The position numbers were made by a program, and so were the translations under genes. DNA of 64,000 bases from Aldrovandia affinis (lineage: Eukaryota > Chordata > Actinopteri > Notacanthiformes > Halosauridae). Below the pieces are notes generated by a model that was not told where the DNA came from, ran no database searches, and worked only from the letters and a program-made list of their open reading frames with translations. Of the stretch, positions 55,935 to 64,000 are shown piece after piece. Numbering within the stretch: position 1 is the first letter of the stretch; each line of letters starts with the position of its first letter. Where the stretch lies: contig JAINUG010000053.1 in the NCBI GenBank assembly GCA_029706075.1, positions 992,001 through 1,056,000 on the forward strand. Reading direction: 5' to 3'.

Positions 55935-56170
55935 CTGTATATATTTAAAAAAATTTTTTTATAGTTTCTCATTTTTCCCGTTTTTCTCCCAATATATACC
56001 CTCTATTTTTTTTAAATGTCCATAGTTCGGCCCAGTAATTTTTCTTTCCTGCTCCTTTTTCTCCCCAGCCAAATTTGGTTGCCAATTATACCCTCTAGCC
56101 CGGACCAGCCAAGATATGGTGTGTTAGACCTCTATGCTATCTGCCGCCCCCCTTGATGTCAATCTTAAAC
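55935..56170 (+). repeat. Dispersed repeat with TATACCCTCTA block, copy 2
   Basis: TTTTTCTCCCAATATATACC, CTCTATTTTTTTT, then AATTATACCCTCTAGCCCGG. Related to the minus strand of 20836-21125. The block ATACCCTCTA occurs twice here. Confidence 0.45.
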
Positions 56171-56483
56171 ATACAAACCATTGGCCAATCAGTTGGGACT
56201 ATTAAGCTATAAAGTTGGATCTGCTAAGTGTCTGTAGGAAAAATTTGCCTTGCCTGTCAGTCAGAATTCTGACAGTTGAGACTTACTCAAATACAAAATG
56301 CTGTTAATCTGATCTTGGGTGTTCAAAAAAGGAACACTCAGATCACTAAACTTGTGCCACCTGAGATCAGATTTGATCATTGATTGAGCATTAAACATTG
56401 TTGATTTTAACTTCACAAAAATGTGATATTAATTGCTAAAATAAATACATAAGGATTTCCTCTGGAAAGCTCAAAGCTTTCAG

Positions 56484-56507
56484 ATATATATATATATATA
56501 TATATAT
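56484..56507 (+). repeat. (AT)n tract left of LTR delta
   Basis: AT run directly next to the LTR end; the matching run lies at 57590-57610. Confidence 0.85.
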
Positions 56508-57589
56508 TGTGACACACTCGTGGGTTTGGAGAGTGTTCACGTGACTGAAAATGATACATTATATTGTCCACAACAAAATAGATTAAACTCAAAAATGTAT
56601 TATTTGTTTGGCGTGAGCAAGAGCAAAAGTTACTCATAACAATACAGTCCAATCCACATTCCAATCGACTCGTCGATATCTGTGTCGTGGAAATTAAAAC
56701 TCAGTAGGATCAGAGAGAATTTCTTTAAACAGTATTAAAGCTTTAATTATGAACAGCTGCACGGAGACCCGTGTCAGGCAGGACAGCGAATCTCCCGCCT
56801 TCAAATTCAAATTGATATTTATATCCAACACAACAGAAAGGGAGGGAACAGTCACAAGGGGGAAGTAACAGGGCGTTAACTTACAGGTAATTGGAGCTAT
56901 GGGGTAACATGAAGATATAACAGGTTGTTAGAACAGCCCTCCAAGGGTCTTAAACCAATGGGAAGGAGGTTTCCTGCTGTAGGGGGAAACGTCACAAAAG
57001 AACAGATGCTCTTTTGAAGTTGTGGCACGAAAAGCCTTTGTTTGCCTGGTCCCTCCGAACTGCAGCGTCCCACTGAGTTAGTGTCTGCGTGTCCCGTGGA
57101 TGTTCTCTAGCATTCCAACTTAAACAAAATTTTTACTTCCACATCTGTTAGCAGGGTTCGGCACACGAAGACGGAATCTCAGATGGTCCAGGATTGGGCT
57201 AGGCGGAGGTAAGTCAGGCAGGCGAGGGTCAATTACGGGGCGGGTTCTCAGACAGTCACGGGAATAGCACACAGCAGCTTCCTCCTTCCAAACAAGATCA
57301 TACACAGTGTTAATATTCTTTCTTTCTTTCTCTCTCTCTCTACTCACATCCTCCTTTGATTTCCCGGTTAAGGTACTCTCCCGTCTGTGTGTGTGTGTGT
57401 GATTTCCCTTTTCTTGCGTATCCAATCCGTGCGTTGATTCCCTGCAGCTGTGCGTGAATAAGGAACAAGTGTTGTTAATTTCCCCGATTGCTGCGGAACT
57501 CCATATATGGGCATTGAGGTAAACACCGGGAAGCGCACATATCGGTTTTCCACCACCTCTCCTCTCATACACCTCTGCCGGCTGCCACA
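56508..57589 (-). mobile_element. Probable solo LTR, family delta (1082 bp), inside (AT)n
   Basis: The minus strand begins TGTGGCAGCCGGCAGAGG (57589) and ends CCACGAGTGTGTCACA (56508). ATTAAA on the minus strand lies at 56742-56747, far from the 3' end. Both sides are (AT)n, so TATAT can be read as a 5 bp duplication, but this is not independent evidence. It contains (CT/CTTT)n at 57317-57342 and (GT)n at 57389-57401. Confidence 0.65.
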
Positions 57590-57610
57590 TATATATATAT
57601 ATATATATAT

Positions 57611-58180
57611 TGTGGTGTCCCCAGGGGTTGGGCGACACTCACGGACCTTGCAGAGGGCGTAGGCAAGTTCAAAAACACAGAGGCAGTATTCAGAACAAAA
57701 ACAATAATTTAATAAATAAACTCAAAACAAAGGGTGGGGTCTTCAGGGGAATACAAACACACAAAGTCCGCAATCCTTCTCGTTGTCGATGTCCGTTCCA
57801 ATTCCAAATCAAAGTCAGTTCCGTAATCCAGTCCGTAGTCAATCCAAAGGGGGTCCTCAAAACAATCCAATTTTCATACACAAAACAATCCAACAAACAC
57901 TCTCTCTCTCCAAATACTGGCTAGTCAATCGACTTCACAGTTTCACTCTCCAAACAAATACAGCAACTCCTTCCCAAACACATTCCTACTCCTCTCAATG
58001 GGTAATGGGATTCAGCCCTTTAAATAGGCCTTGAAATGGCCTTCAGCTGTTCATTAGTCCAATTGCCGTGACTTTGCTCAGGTGTTTCTGCGGCCTGCTG
58101 GGAAATGTAGTGTTTTTGGGCTGCCATGTGTTGGAGGCCAGGCAGCCATTTTATGGTGCAGCCCCCTTGCAGGCTGCCAC

Positions 58181-58181
<1 letters not shown>
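57611..58181 (-). mobile_element. LTR, family gamma, copy B (571 bp)
   Basis: The ends, TGTGGTGTCCCCAGGGG and GGCTGCCACA on the + strand, match copy A, as do CTTGCAGAGGGCGTAGGCAA, AACAAAGGGTGGGGTCTTC and CCCTTTAAATAGGCCT. AATAAA of copy A is replaced by ATTAAA-type wording. The left neighbour is the (AT)n tract beside LTR delta and the right neighbour is CAAATATAT, so no duplication is seen. Confidence 0.75.

Positions 58182-58185
<4 letters not shown>

Positions 58186-58263
<78 letters not shown>
58186..58263 (+). repeat. Long (AT)n tract, partly palindromic
   Basis: About 78 bp of AT dinucleotides interrupted once by ACTGTATA near 58219-58226. It can form a cruciform. It joins LTR gamma copy B to the decayed L1. 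Confidence 0.9.
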
Positions 58264-58272
<9 letters not shown>

Positions 58273-58517
58273 TTGTACTGATGGGTTTGTAATACAGCAC
58301 TTATACATACCCATTTTAAAAAGGGATCACTGAAATGAAAGAAAAGAAGACATTTGTAAATGAAATCCCATTGTACTTTATCAAAAGCCTTTACAAAGTC
58401 AGCAAAGAATACAAGGCCTGGATTTTTCACATCATGATATTCAATTATTTCAAGAAGATGGTGAATATTATCTCCAATGAAGCGATTTTCAAGAAACCCA
58501 ATCTGATCATGATTCAT
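58264..58517 (-). pseudogene. L1 ORF2 reverse transcriptase, first blocks
   Basis: DQIGFLENRFIGDNIHHLLE and FFADFVKAFDKVQWDFIYKC are RT blocks 2a and 3 of the L1 type; the AFD aspartate remains. The frame then runs into YIYIYI residues encoded by the (AT)n tract. The YADD block is absent. A linker frame (59213-59407) with WDSFKCAVRGHVVNIASWK lies upstream in the same orientation. Confidence 0.78.
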
Positions 58518-59749
58518 AATTTCACCGATAACTGCTTTTGCTCTAAGTGCTAAACACTTGGATATGATTCAGTTATCACAGCACAAGAGTGTCAAGGGTC
58601 TCCAATTTTTTTTAGATATTATGGATTTTTGTCCTTCCCGTGTGCTTCCTGTTTTAATAGTAATGAGATTAGAATGTTTTGGGGTTTATGATCATTTACA
58701 GTGTTCAAAAGATGGCTGATAATAAATAATCTTCATTTTGTTGAAGAAGGTCTTATAAAACTGCTGGAATCTCATTCAACCTGGGATGTTTGCCTGATTT
58801 TAATGATTGCTTGAATTGATAGCAACCCCTAATAAATTTTCATCGCATCACTTTTGTTGCTTTTATGATAACGTTTTATTTGTTTTCAGGGAAATAAAGC
58901 TTAGTATTAAGATCAGTCAATGGAATTAGGTTATCTTCAATGGAGCAAATATAGAACATTTTTATTATTGTGTTATTTCCTTTGGTAAGTAAGTATTGAA
59001 CCAGTAGAAGTATGGAATCGTGTGTGATGCTTTTTCCCTAGTAATTTATTTAATTTACCTTACATTCTCCCCTTCCTCCATCCTTGTGGCACGAGTTCTA
59101 TAAATAATACCTCTAACTAATTTTCATAATATAGTCTCTAGAGCTCACCTTGCTTGTCTTGCTGATTTGATTGTTTCTAAATTCAAGTCTGGTACTGTAT
59201 CAATTTGTTCATTTAATTAATTAATCTCCTCAATTCATTAATTTGTAAGTATTGTTTATATTTCCACGAGGCTATATTAACTACATGGCCTCTAACTGCA
59301 CATTTAAATGAATCCCACTCAATATGAGGATAAGCTAATCCTACAATATGAAAGAAATTGTCTGTAATACATTGGTTTTTTTTTGCTATGAGCTTAATAT
59401 CACTCAATAAAGCCTGATTGAACTTCCGATAGCCTGGACCTTTAAGATATATAGATGCTACATTTTGTAGTAGAATATGACTTGAGTGCAGACTGTCTGC
59501 AATGACAAATTGTGATACTCATAAATAAGGAATAATAAGGAAGTAGTCAATACGACTTGTCTGATTCCCTATTCGTCATGTATATCTGGTTGAGTTTGGG
59601 TTTCACAATCTCTAGACATCTACAAGATCTAAATCCTCATTTCTGTCATTAAGTTATTTGGGTGGGAATTGTGTGACCGGCGCTGAGCTCTGTTTATGGT
59701 TGTGTACAGCATAGTAGTCACCAATGAATATTAATAATATTAATATTCT

Positions 59750-60127
59750 TTAATTGTTGAATTGTGCTATAGAATAAAAAGGTGCATCATCTGTATTTTG
59801 GGCATACCTATTTATAAGTCCTAAACAAAAATTATCTAGAGTTAAGTCTAACGAGATCCATCTTCCCAGTGAGTCCTTTGGAATAGAGTGTCTTGTATAT
59901 TGAACATTATTTAAAAATAAAATCAAAATTCCTCTTTTATTGCTTAAACCATTATTAAAATATATTGGCCCATTTAATTTTGCTTTCAATTTGTATTCAT
60001 CATTCAAGGTTGAATGGGTTACTTGAAAATTATGATATTTTATTTTATGTCTGAAATATCCTTTCTTTTGATAGTGTGCAAGCCTGTTATAGTTGGAATT
60101 GGTGATACATAATTCATTGTTAATCAT
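59750..60127 (-). pseudogene. L1 ORF2 endonuclease relic
   Basis: The minus-strand frame contains FQVTHSTLNDEYKLK (decayed QETH block), GPIYFNNGLSNKRGILILF and a GRWISLDLTLDNFCLGLI to YAQNTDDAP stretch, matching in order the blocks at 7867-8110 of the full L1 (ETHL; SRGVAILL; GRYVIVSG; VNIYGPN). The catalytic Glu of the ETH block is lost: THS stands where ETH is expected. A relic only. Confidence 0.7.
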
Positions 60128-60261
60128 ACTTTCCTTATTAGTGGCCGTTGATTAAATTTGAGCACAATTGGTGTCATCAAAAAGGCTGTTTTTTGTGTTC
60201 ACATTGTTTGTTTGGAAGAAAGAAGAGATATACAAAAAAATGAAATAGATGAATGAATAGA

Positions 60262-60534
60262 TTCCATCCATCCAATGAATTATTCCTGGTCAGGGTCGCG
60301 GGGGGCTGGAGCCTATCCCAGCATCCGGGCGAGAGGCAGGAATACACCCTGGACAGGTGTTCGCAGGGCACACACACCATTTAATCATACCACGGGCAAT
60401 TTAGATCCAATTAGCCTAACGTGCATGTCTTTGGACTGTCCGGAGGAAACCCAGACACGGGAGAACATGCAAACTCCACACAGAAAGTTAAAGACCTTCT
60501 TGCTGTGAGGCAACAGTGCTATCCACTGCACCAA
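60262..60534 (-). mobile_element. tRNA-derived SINE, copy 4, with many small deletions
   Basis: It aligns along its length with copy 2, keeping the GGATGG-type tail and the wording TAGCCTAACGTGCATGTCTT and AACATGCAAACTCCACACAG. It lacks at least six short pieces, among them CTGTGGGAAGAAACCGGAGT next to 60440 and the B box region beside 60490. A possible target duplication is ATGAATAGATT (60252) against ATGAATTAGATT (60538). Confidence 0.78.
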
Positions 60535-60544
60535 GCCATGAATT

Positions 60545-61118
60545 AGATTAAATAGTACAATGTTGTTAATAACAGGATTTGCTCAGGATCAAGATGGGAC
60601 TAGTTAAACCACAACATGCACAAGCACACTCATTCTCTAAGACCAATTAGCTTATACCGGCAGAGTGTGGGTGCCTATTAACCTCTCTCCGAGCACAGGA
60701 TTTTCTCCTTAAACGCCATTAGCCTTCCTTCCTAAAAAGATACTGTTCTCCAAAGTTAAAGATATAGTATTTAAGTCTACTCTCGGAGGCAGCAAGAAAT
60801 GTAGAGACTGTTGAAATGAGAACTAAAAGATAATACGCAGCTTAGGGTTAGTGTGGGTGTTTAACATAAACATACGCCAGCTTCGGTACAAGTGTGAACT
60901 GATACTGAGTGGCGATTGTGGAAGTGAGGATCCCCTGTTTGAGACAGGTGTTTTGCAGCTTCCATGTGCCAGCATTTTAGGGTCTGACCAAGAGACAGAA
61001 CGAGAAGTGGATGAGAGGAGAGGGTCAAAATAGAATGAGTCATTGATGGGCAACTGACAGGTCTAGTAAAGGAAAATCTGTAAAACTGGAGGTTCGCCTG
61101 CATTATTGTGTTTAGCGG
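60545..61118. other. Unassigned non-coding sequence
   Basis: No gene or element recognised; open frames on both strands lack family features. Confidence 0.4.
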
Positions 61119-61610
61119 TTGTGACACTGGAAGAGGTGGAAGGAGGAGTGGAGAGGGCCGTGCCTCCCCTTTGGTTCCTATTCCCTCCCACAGCCTGGAG
61201 AGTACTAAAGGACCTTGGACAGCAGCGGCCTCACCTACAGGCAGGCTCACCTGAGGCTAATGAGCAATCTGCTCAGGTGTTAGCCATTGCCTTCGTTAGA
61301 CTTTTATAAAAGCCTGGCCCACGATGGCTGGGGGAAGGTTTTTGGGGCATGGTGGCCACCCCTGCTACAGCCTTTTTTGCATCATGTAAGCTGAAGAGTT
61401 GTGTGGGATTGGCGACTGCAGGCTCTGGAGTCAACGTACTCGACTGATTATTGACTGTTACAGATGGCTGACCTGGCCACAAGTTCCGGACCGGAGCCCA
61501 CTGGACTGGACTTTTGCACTACACTTGAGTATTTCCAATTAAAGATTGAACAAACAAGCTTTTACAAGTCGACTCCTTTTAATTTTATTAGTGCCAAACA
61601 CAGTACTTAT
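61119..61610 (+). mobile_element. Candidate LTR (about 490 bp)
   Basis: TGTGACACTGGAAGAGG ... GTGCCAAACACA gives TG...CA. TTTTATAAAAGCC at 61301-61313 is a good TATA box, and AATTAAAG at 61540-61547 a possible poly(A) signal, in the order expected for U3-R-U5. No target duplication is found, so the edges are uncertain and it could be another promoter-bearing repeat. Confidence 0.45.
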
Positions 61611-61614
61611 TTAA

Positions 61615-62950
61615 AGCTCTTTTAATCGGTCTACCTATTCTAAATAAAGTAATGTCTTTTTGCACTTACCTGTAACCTACTGCTGTCTGTGTTGGGGAAG
61701 GGGAAAAAACACCCTTTCAAAGTCTTCATATTTGTGGTACCATGCATATCACTTTGTCAAAACGGAAGACAGAAATAAAACCACTAATCAACTTCTTTTT
61801 GATTAGCTTTCCATCTGTATTATGACTTTATTTGTAAAAGCAAGTTGTCTTTTGTTTTGCATGATCTTTTAATCACATGTTATGTTTGTGGGGACACTGC
61901 AAAAGATGGCATCTTTGAAATGCGGGACAAAACTGCATGGTTGCAGTAATGGCTGTACACTGTTTACTATTGAAACTAATCCTTGCAAAATCATACACAT
62001 CTGTTTGTACAGATGAGTGAAAATTATTAGCATTTCATGACTATAATGTTAAGCAACGTTAGATAAAACCATAACACACTCACCAAATCCTTGCAGATGA
62101 TGGGCTAGCATTACTAACTGATAACTGAAAGGCTAGTGACATAACAAATTAGTAGAAGGTAGCGAGCTGAGCGAGCAAGCAAAGCAGATTAGTGAAAAAG
62201 TTTGAAAGTAATGTTAGTTAGCCACCGTGGCAAATTACTTGTCCAAAACCTATTGATTTCCAATGAACATCCAACGAGCGGCACACAATCTGATTGTATA
62301 AATTAAAGGTCACTGCAGGTTATTCTCACAGTTTGCCACAAGTTATTTTATACATATCTGTGGCTCTTTGCAGGGCCATGCACAGACATTTCACAATTCT
62401 ACTGAAATACATTATTCCATGAAGAAACCACAGATTTGATGTAGTAATGCAAGTCAGTCAGTGTAAGTAATGCAGTCAGTCAGTGTTCAGTTGTTTAGAC
62501 CAATTCAGTCACATTAGATCAGTGGTTTCTTTGAGAAAGAAAGTTAGGAAGGTGAAATTGAATGGCATTCAAACAAAAAACTTTTATTTTAACAGGGAAA
62601 CACACTGCTACATGCCCAAACAATAATACACTTTTAAACATCATGTTTTTAGAAAACTGGCTATAAAGAAAAGGGGGTGACTACACTAAACTAGAAAAAC
62701 TATGCAAAACATATTTGTAAGTTGTCCTGCATGATGGAGATAACGTCGTTTTAATGATAATTAGACTAGCGTACTTGCTCGCGAGTACCAAGGCTAGTAA
62801 GGGATATATAACATAAAAAGTAAGTAAGTGTTGTTTAATCATGGTTTCATAATTAAAACAGTGCCTACCTGAGTGATATCATTCACCGTAACCGAACTAG
62901 GGCTGGGGATGCGATGCTTTTCATGACAAGTTGTATTCGGAATGTCGGAA
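61615..62950. other. Unassigned non-coding sequence
   Basis: No gene or named element. Short direct repeats CAGTCAGTCAGTGT (62453 and 62470 area) are seen. Confidence 0.4.
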
Positions 62951-62954
62951 GATG

Positions 62955-63893
62955 TGACTGTGATGTACAGGATAAGGACCCAGACGCAGACCAGGATCAG
63001 GCAAAAAGGAACGTTTTAATTCAGGCAGGGGTCAAAACCAGGAATCAGATAATCAAAGGCACAAAAACACAAGGCAGAGAGTAGTCAAAAAGGCAGTCCA
63101 AAAAGTCAAAACAGGTAGGCAGATAGGCAAACAAAACAGAATCGCTAGGCAGGCTCGGGGTAGTCAACAGAAGGGGTGTCTCGGAAAATACAATAAACTC
63201 TGGCTTAGGAAAAATAGGCTTAGGGAATAATGATCAACGTACTGACAAAGAGTGAACATAAACACTGAACTAATATACAGGCAGGGAAGGAAAACACAAT
63301 GGGAATCAGGTGTGACTGGGAGGAGAGAGAGGTAGGAACACAGGTGTAAACATTGGGAATCGTTAATCTAATAACGAGGGGAAACGCAAGACACGGACTG
63401 GGAAACATACAAATCAGGCAGACACGTACATAGTTAAAGGGGAGGAACGCAAAGAGAGAAGCTGCGTGCGAATGAAAGGGAAAGTGAAAAGCTAATCAGG
63501 GATACGATAATAAGCGAGAAAGACAGCGATAGTCAGAAGCGTGAGATAATTAGTGATTAGTAATGTTAGTAACTTAATCTAAATCCCTAACGTTAGTAGA
63601 TTAGTTGGTTAGTACTATATACATCTAACTAATATATACAAAGTGCAATCTAGGAAGTAAGAAGGAAGAAAACGAGATAATAAGCAAAGACGGAGAAAAC
63701 CCGAAATGCAGAACTTCCCGAAATGCATGACAAGACAAGGAGTGGATCTCGAAATAAACGGAACAAAGACAGACAGGGACCAGAACGTGACAGAACGAAG
63801 AAAATGCAATACTGAATAAAGAATAATGAAATATGACTGATGAAAAATAAACAAAGTACAAAAACAACAGAACAGATACTCAAAAACATAACA
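62955..63893 (-). mobile_element. 3' LTR of a Gypsy-type retrotransposon
   Basis: The minus strand begins TGTTATGTTTTTGAGTATC at 63893, directly after a G-rich polypurine tract, and runs to about ...CCTTATCCTGTACATCACA near 62957; the exact 3' end (CACA or CAGTCACA) is unclear. ATTAAAACG on the minus strand near 63017 may be the poly(A) signal. The minus-strand frames 63615-63889 are chance frames in the LTR. Confidence 0.7.
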
Positions 63894-63895
63894 GG

Positions 63896-63905
63896 ACCCC
63901 CCCCC
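63896..63905 (-). promoter_or_regulatory. Polypurine tract of the Gypsy element
   Basis: AGGGGGGGGGT on the minus strand between the pol stop codon and the LTR start. It would prime plus-strand DNA synthesis. Confidence 0.8.
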
Positions 63906-64000
63906 TAAGAAACGCCTCTTGGCGTTTTAACAGGAGGAACAGGTTTTAGCAAGTGAAAGTCCTTGATTAAGTCCTTATCCAGGACAAAGCGGGGGATCCA
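63905..64000 (-). CDS. Gypsy pol C-terminal end (chromodomain tail), cut by window edge
   Basis: The minus strand from the window edge reads 31 codons without a stop, WIPRFVLDKDLIKDFHLL, then a Pro-rich tail, and stops at TAG (63907-63905). The Trp-(I/V)-Pro start and the LD-x-x-LI-x-x-F/H pattern match the last helix of the chromodomain at the end of integrase in chromodomain-bearing Gypsy elements, where it directs integration toward marked chromatin. The stop runs directly into the polypurine tract, as in many fish Gypsy elements. The rest of gag-pol lies beyond the right edge, so whether the element is intact cannot be judged. Confidence 0.68.
   Translation of the reverse strand, partial: WIPRFVLDKDLIKDFHLLKPVPPVKTPRGVS

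Larger units (their letters stand above)
58264..60170 (-). mobile_element. L1-clade LINE fragment: endonuclease to RT start
   Basis: On the minus strand, L1 ORF2 is read from the endonuclease (near 60130) through the linker to the AFD block of the RT at 58340, where it is cut by the (AT)n tract. It is heavily decayed. It covers roughly the ORF2 part missing from the fragment at 1300-3986. Confidence 0.75.

Noticed and set aside
53358-58181. One retrotransposon with LTRs gamma A and B as its two ends
   Set aside because: Same orientation and ~4 kb apart, but the space between has no gag, pol, primer-binding site or polypurine tract, and copy A has its own 4 bp duplication.
58186-58263. Replication origin or scaffold attachment site
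   Set aside because: A long AT run alone does not support either; it is a microsatellite.
63615-63889. Membrane-protein-like frames on the minus strand
   Set aside because: Phe/Ser/Leu-rich frames result from the T-rich LTR; three overlapping frames look alike.

Overview
The window looks like non-coding, intergenic or intronic chromosome from a ray-finned fish, probably a teleost. The evidence is the set of mobile elements: Tc1-like transposons with IR/DR ends, L1, L2 and CR1 LINEs, a tRNA-derived SINE beginning GGGCGGCACGGTGG, hAT and piggyBac relics, chromodomain Gypsy sequence, and many microsatellites. I found no host exon, tRNA, rRNA or CRISPR array. Almost every long open frame belongs to a mobile element, and most of these are visibly broken. 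The species cannot be named from this sequence.

Layout. 1-5.9 kb: a Tc1-like remnant, a minus-strand L1 fragment between two ~90 bp direct repeats, then ~1.8 kb of unassigned sequence. 5.88-12.0 kb: a nearly full-length L1 (ORF1, ORF2, AATAAA, poly(A)) with a 14 bp target duplication, its frames broken. 12.4-16.4 kb: a Tc1-like element whose transposase is split by an L2 LINE, abutting a piggyBac 3' part at a TTAA. 16.7-19.6 kb: a minus-strand CR1 (SGNH-hydrolase ORF1, endonuclease, reverse transcriptase) interrupted by a SINE. 22.5-26.8 kb: an LTR-like repeat carrying a 1.05 kb TIR element, a short retroposed tail and an L2; a second copy at 31.4-32.4 kb shows the empty sites. 28.3-29.2 kb: a tandem duplication with a SINE in one unit. 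29.6-31.15 kb: a hAT derivative that keeps only a BED finger. 33-36 kb: a piggyBac-like MITE and two SINEs. 38.6-41.4 kb: a foldback repeat and two LTRs, one a clean solo LTR with a 5 bp duplication. 46-47.4 kb: a complete Tc1-like element whose transposase lost two catalytic residues. 49.12-51.65 kb: a 2.5 kb LTR-like element built of tandem hairpin-forming units. 52-58 kb: Tc1 fragments and three more LTRs placed among AT-rich or (AT)n sequence. 58.3-60.2 kb: a decayed L1. 60.3-64 kb: an eroded SINE, a candidate LTR and, at the right edge, a Gypsy 3' end (pol C-terminus, polypurine tract, LTR).

No genes here work together as a host pathway. What the window offers is insertion history: several elements interrupt others, with target duplications and intact paralogous copies that give their order. 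The most unusual object is 49122-51647: TG...CA ends, a 6 bp target duplication, a TATA box just inside one end, and many short stems, some of which keep pairing while their bases change.
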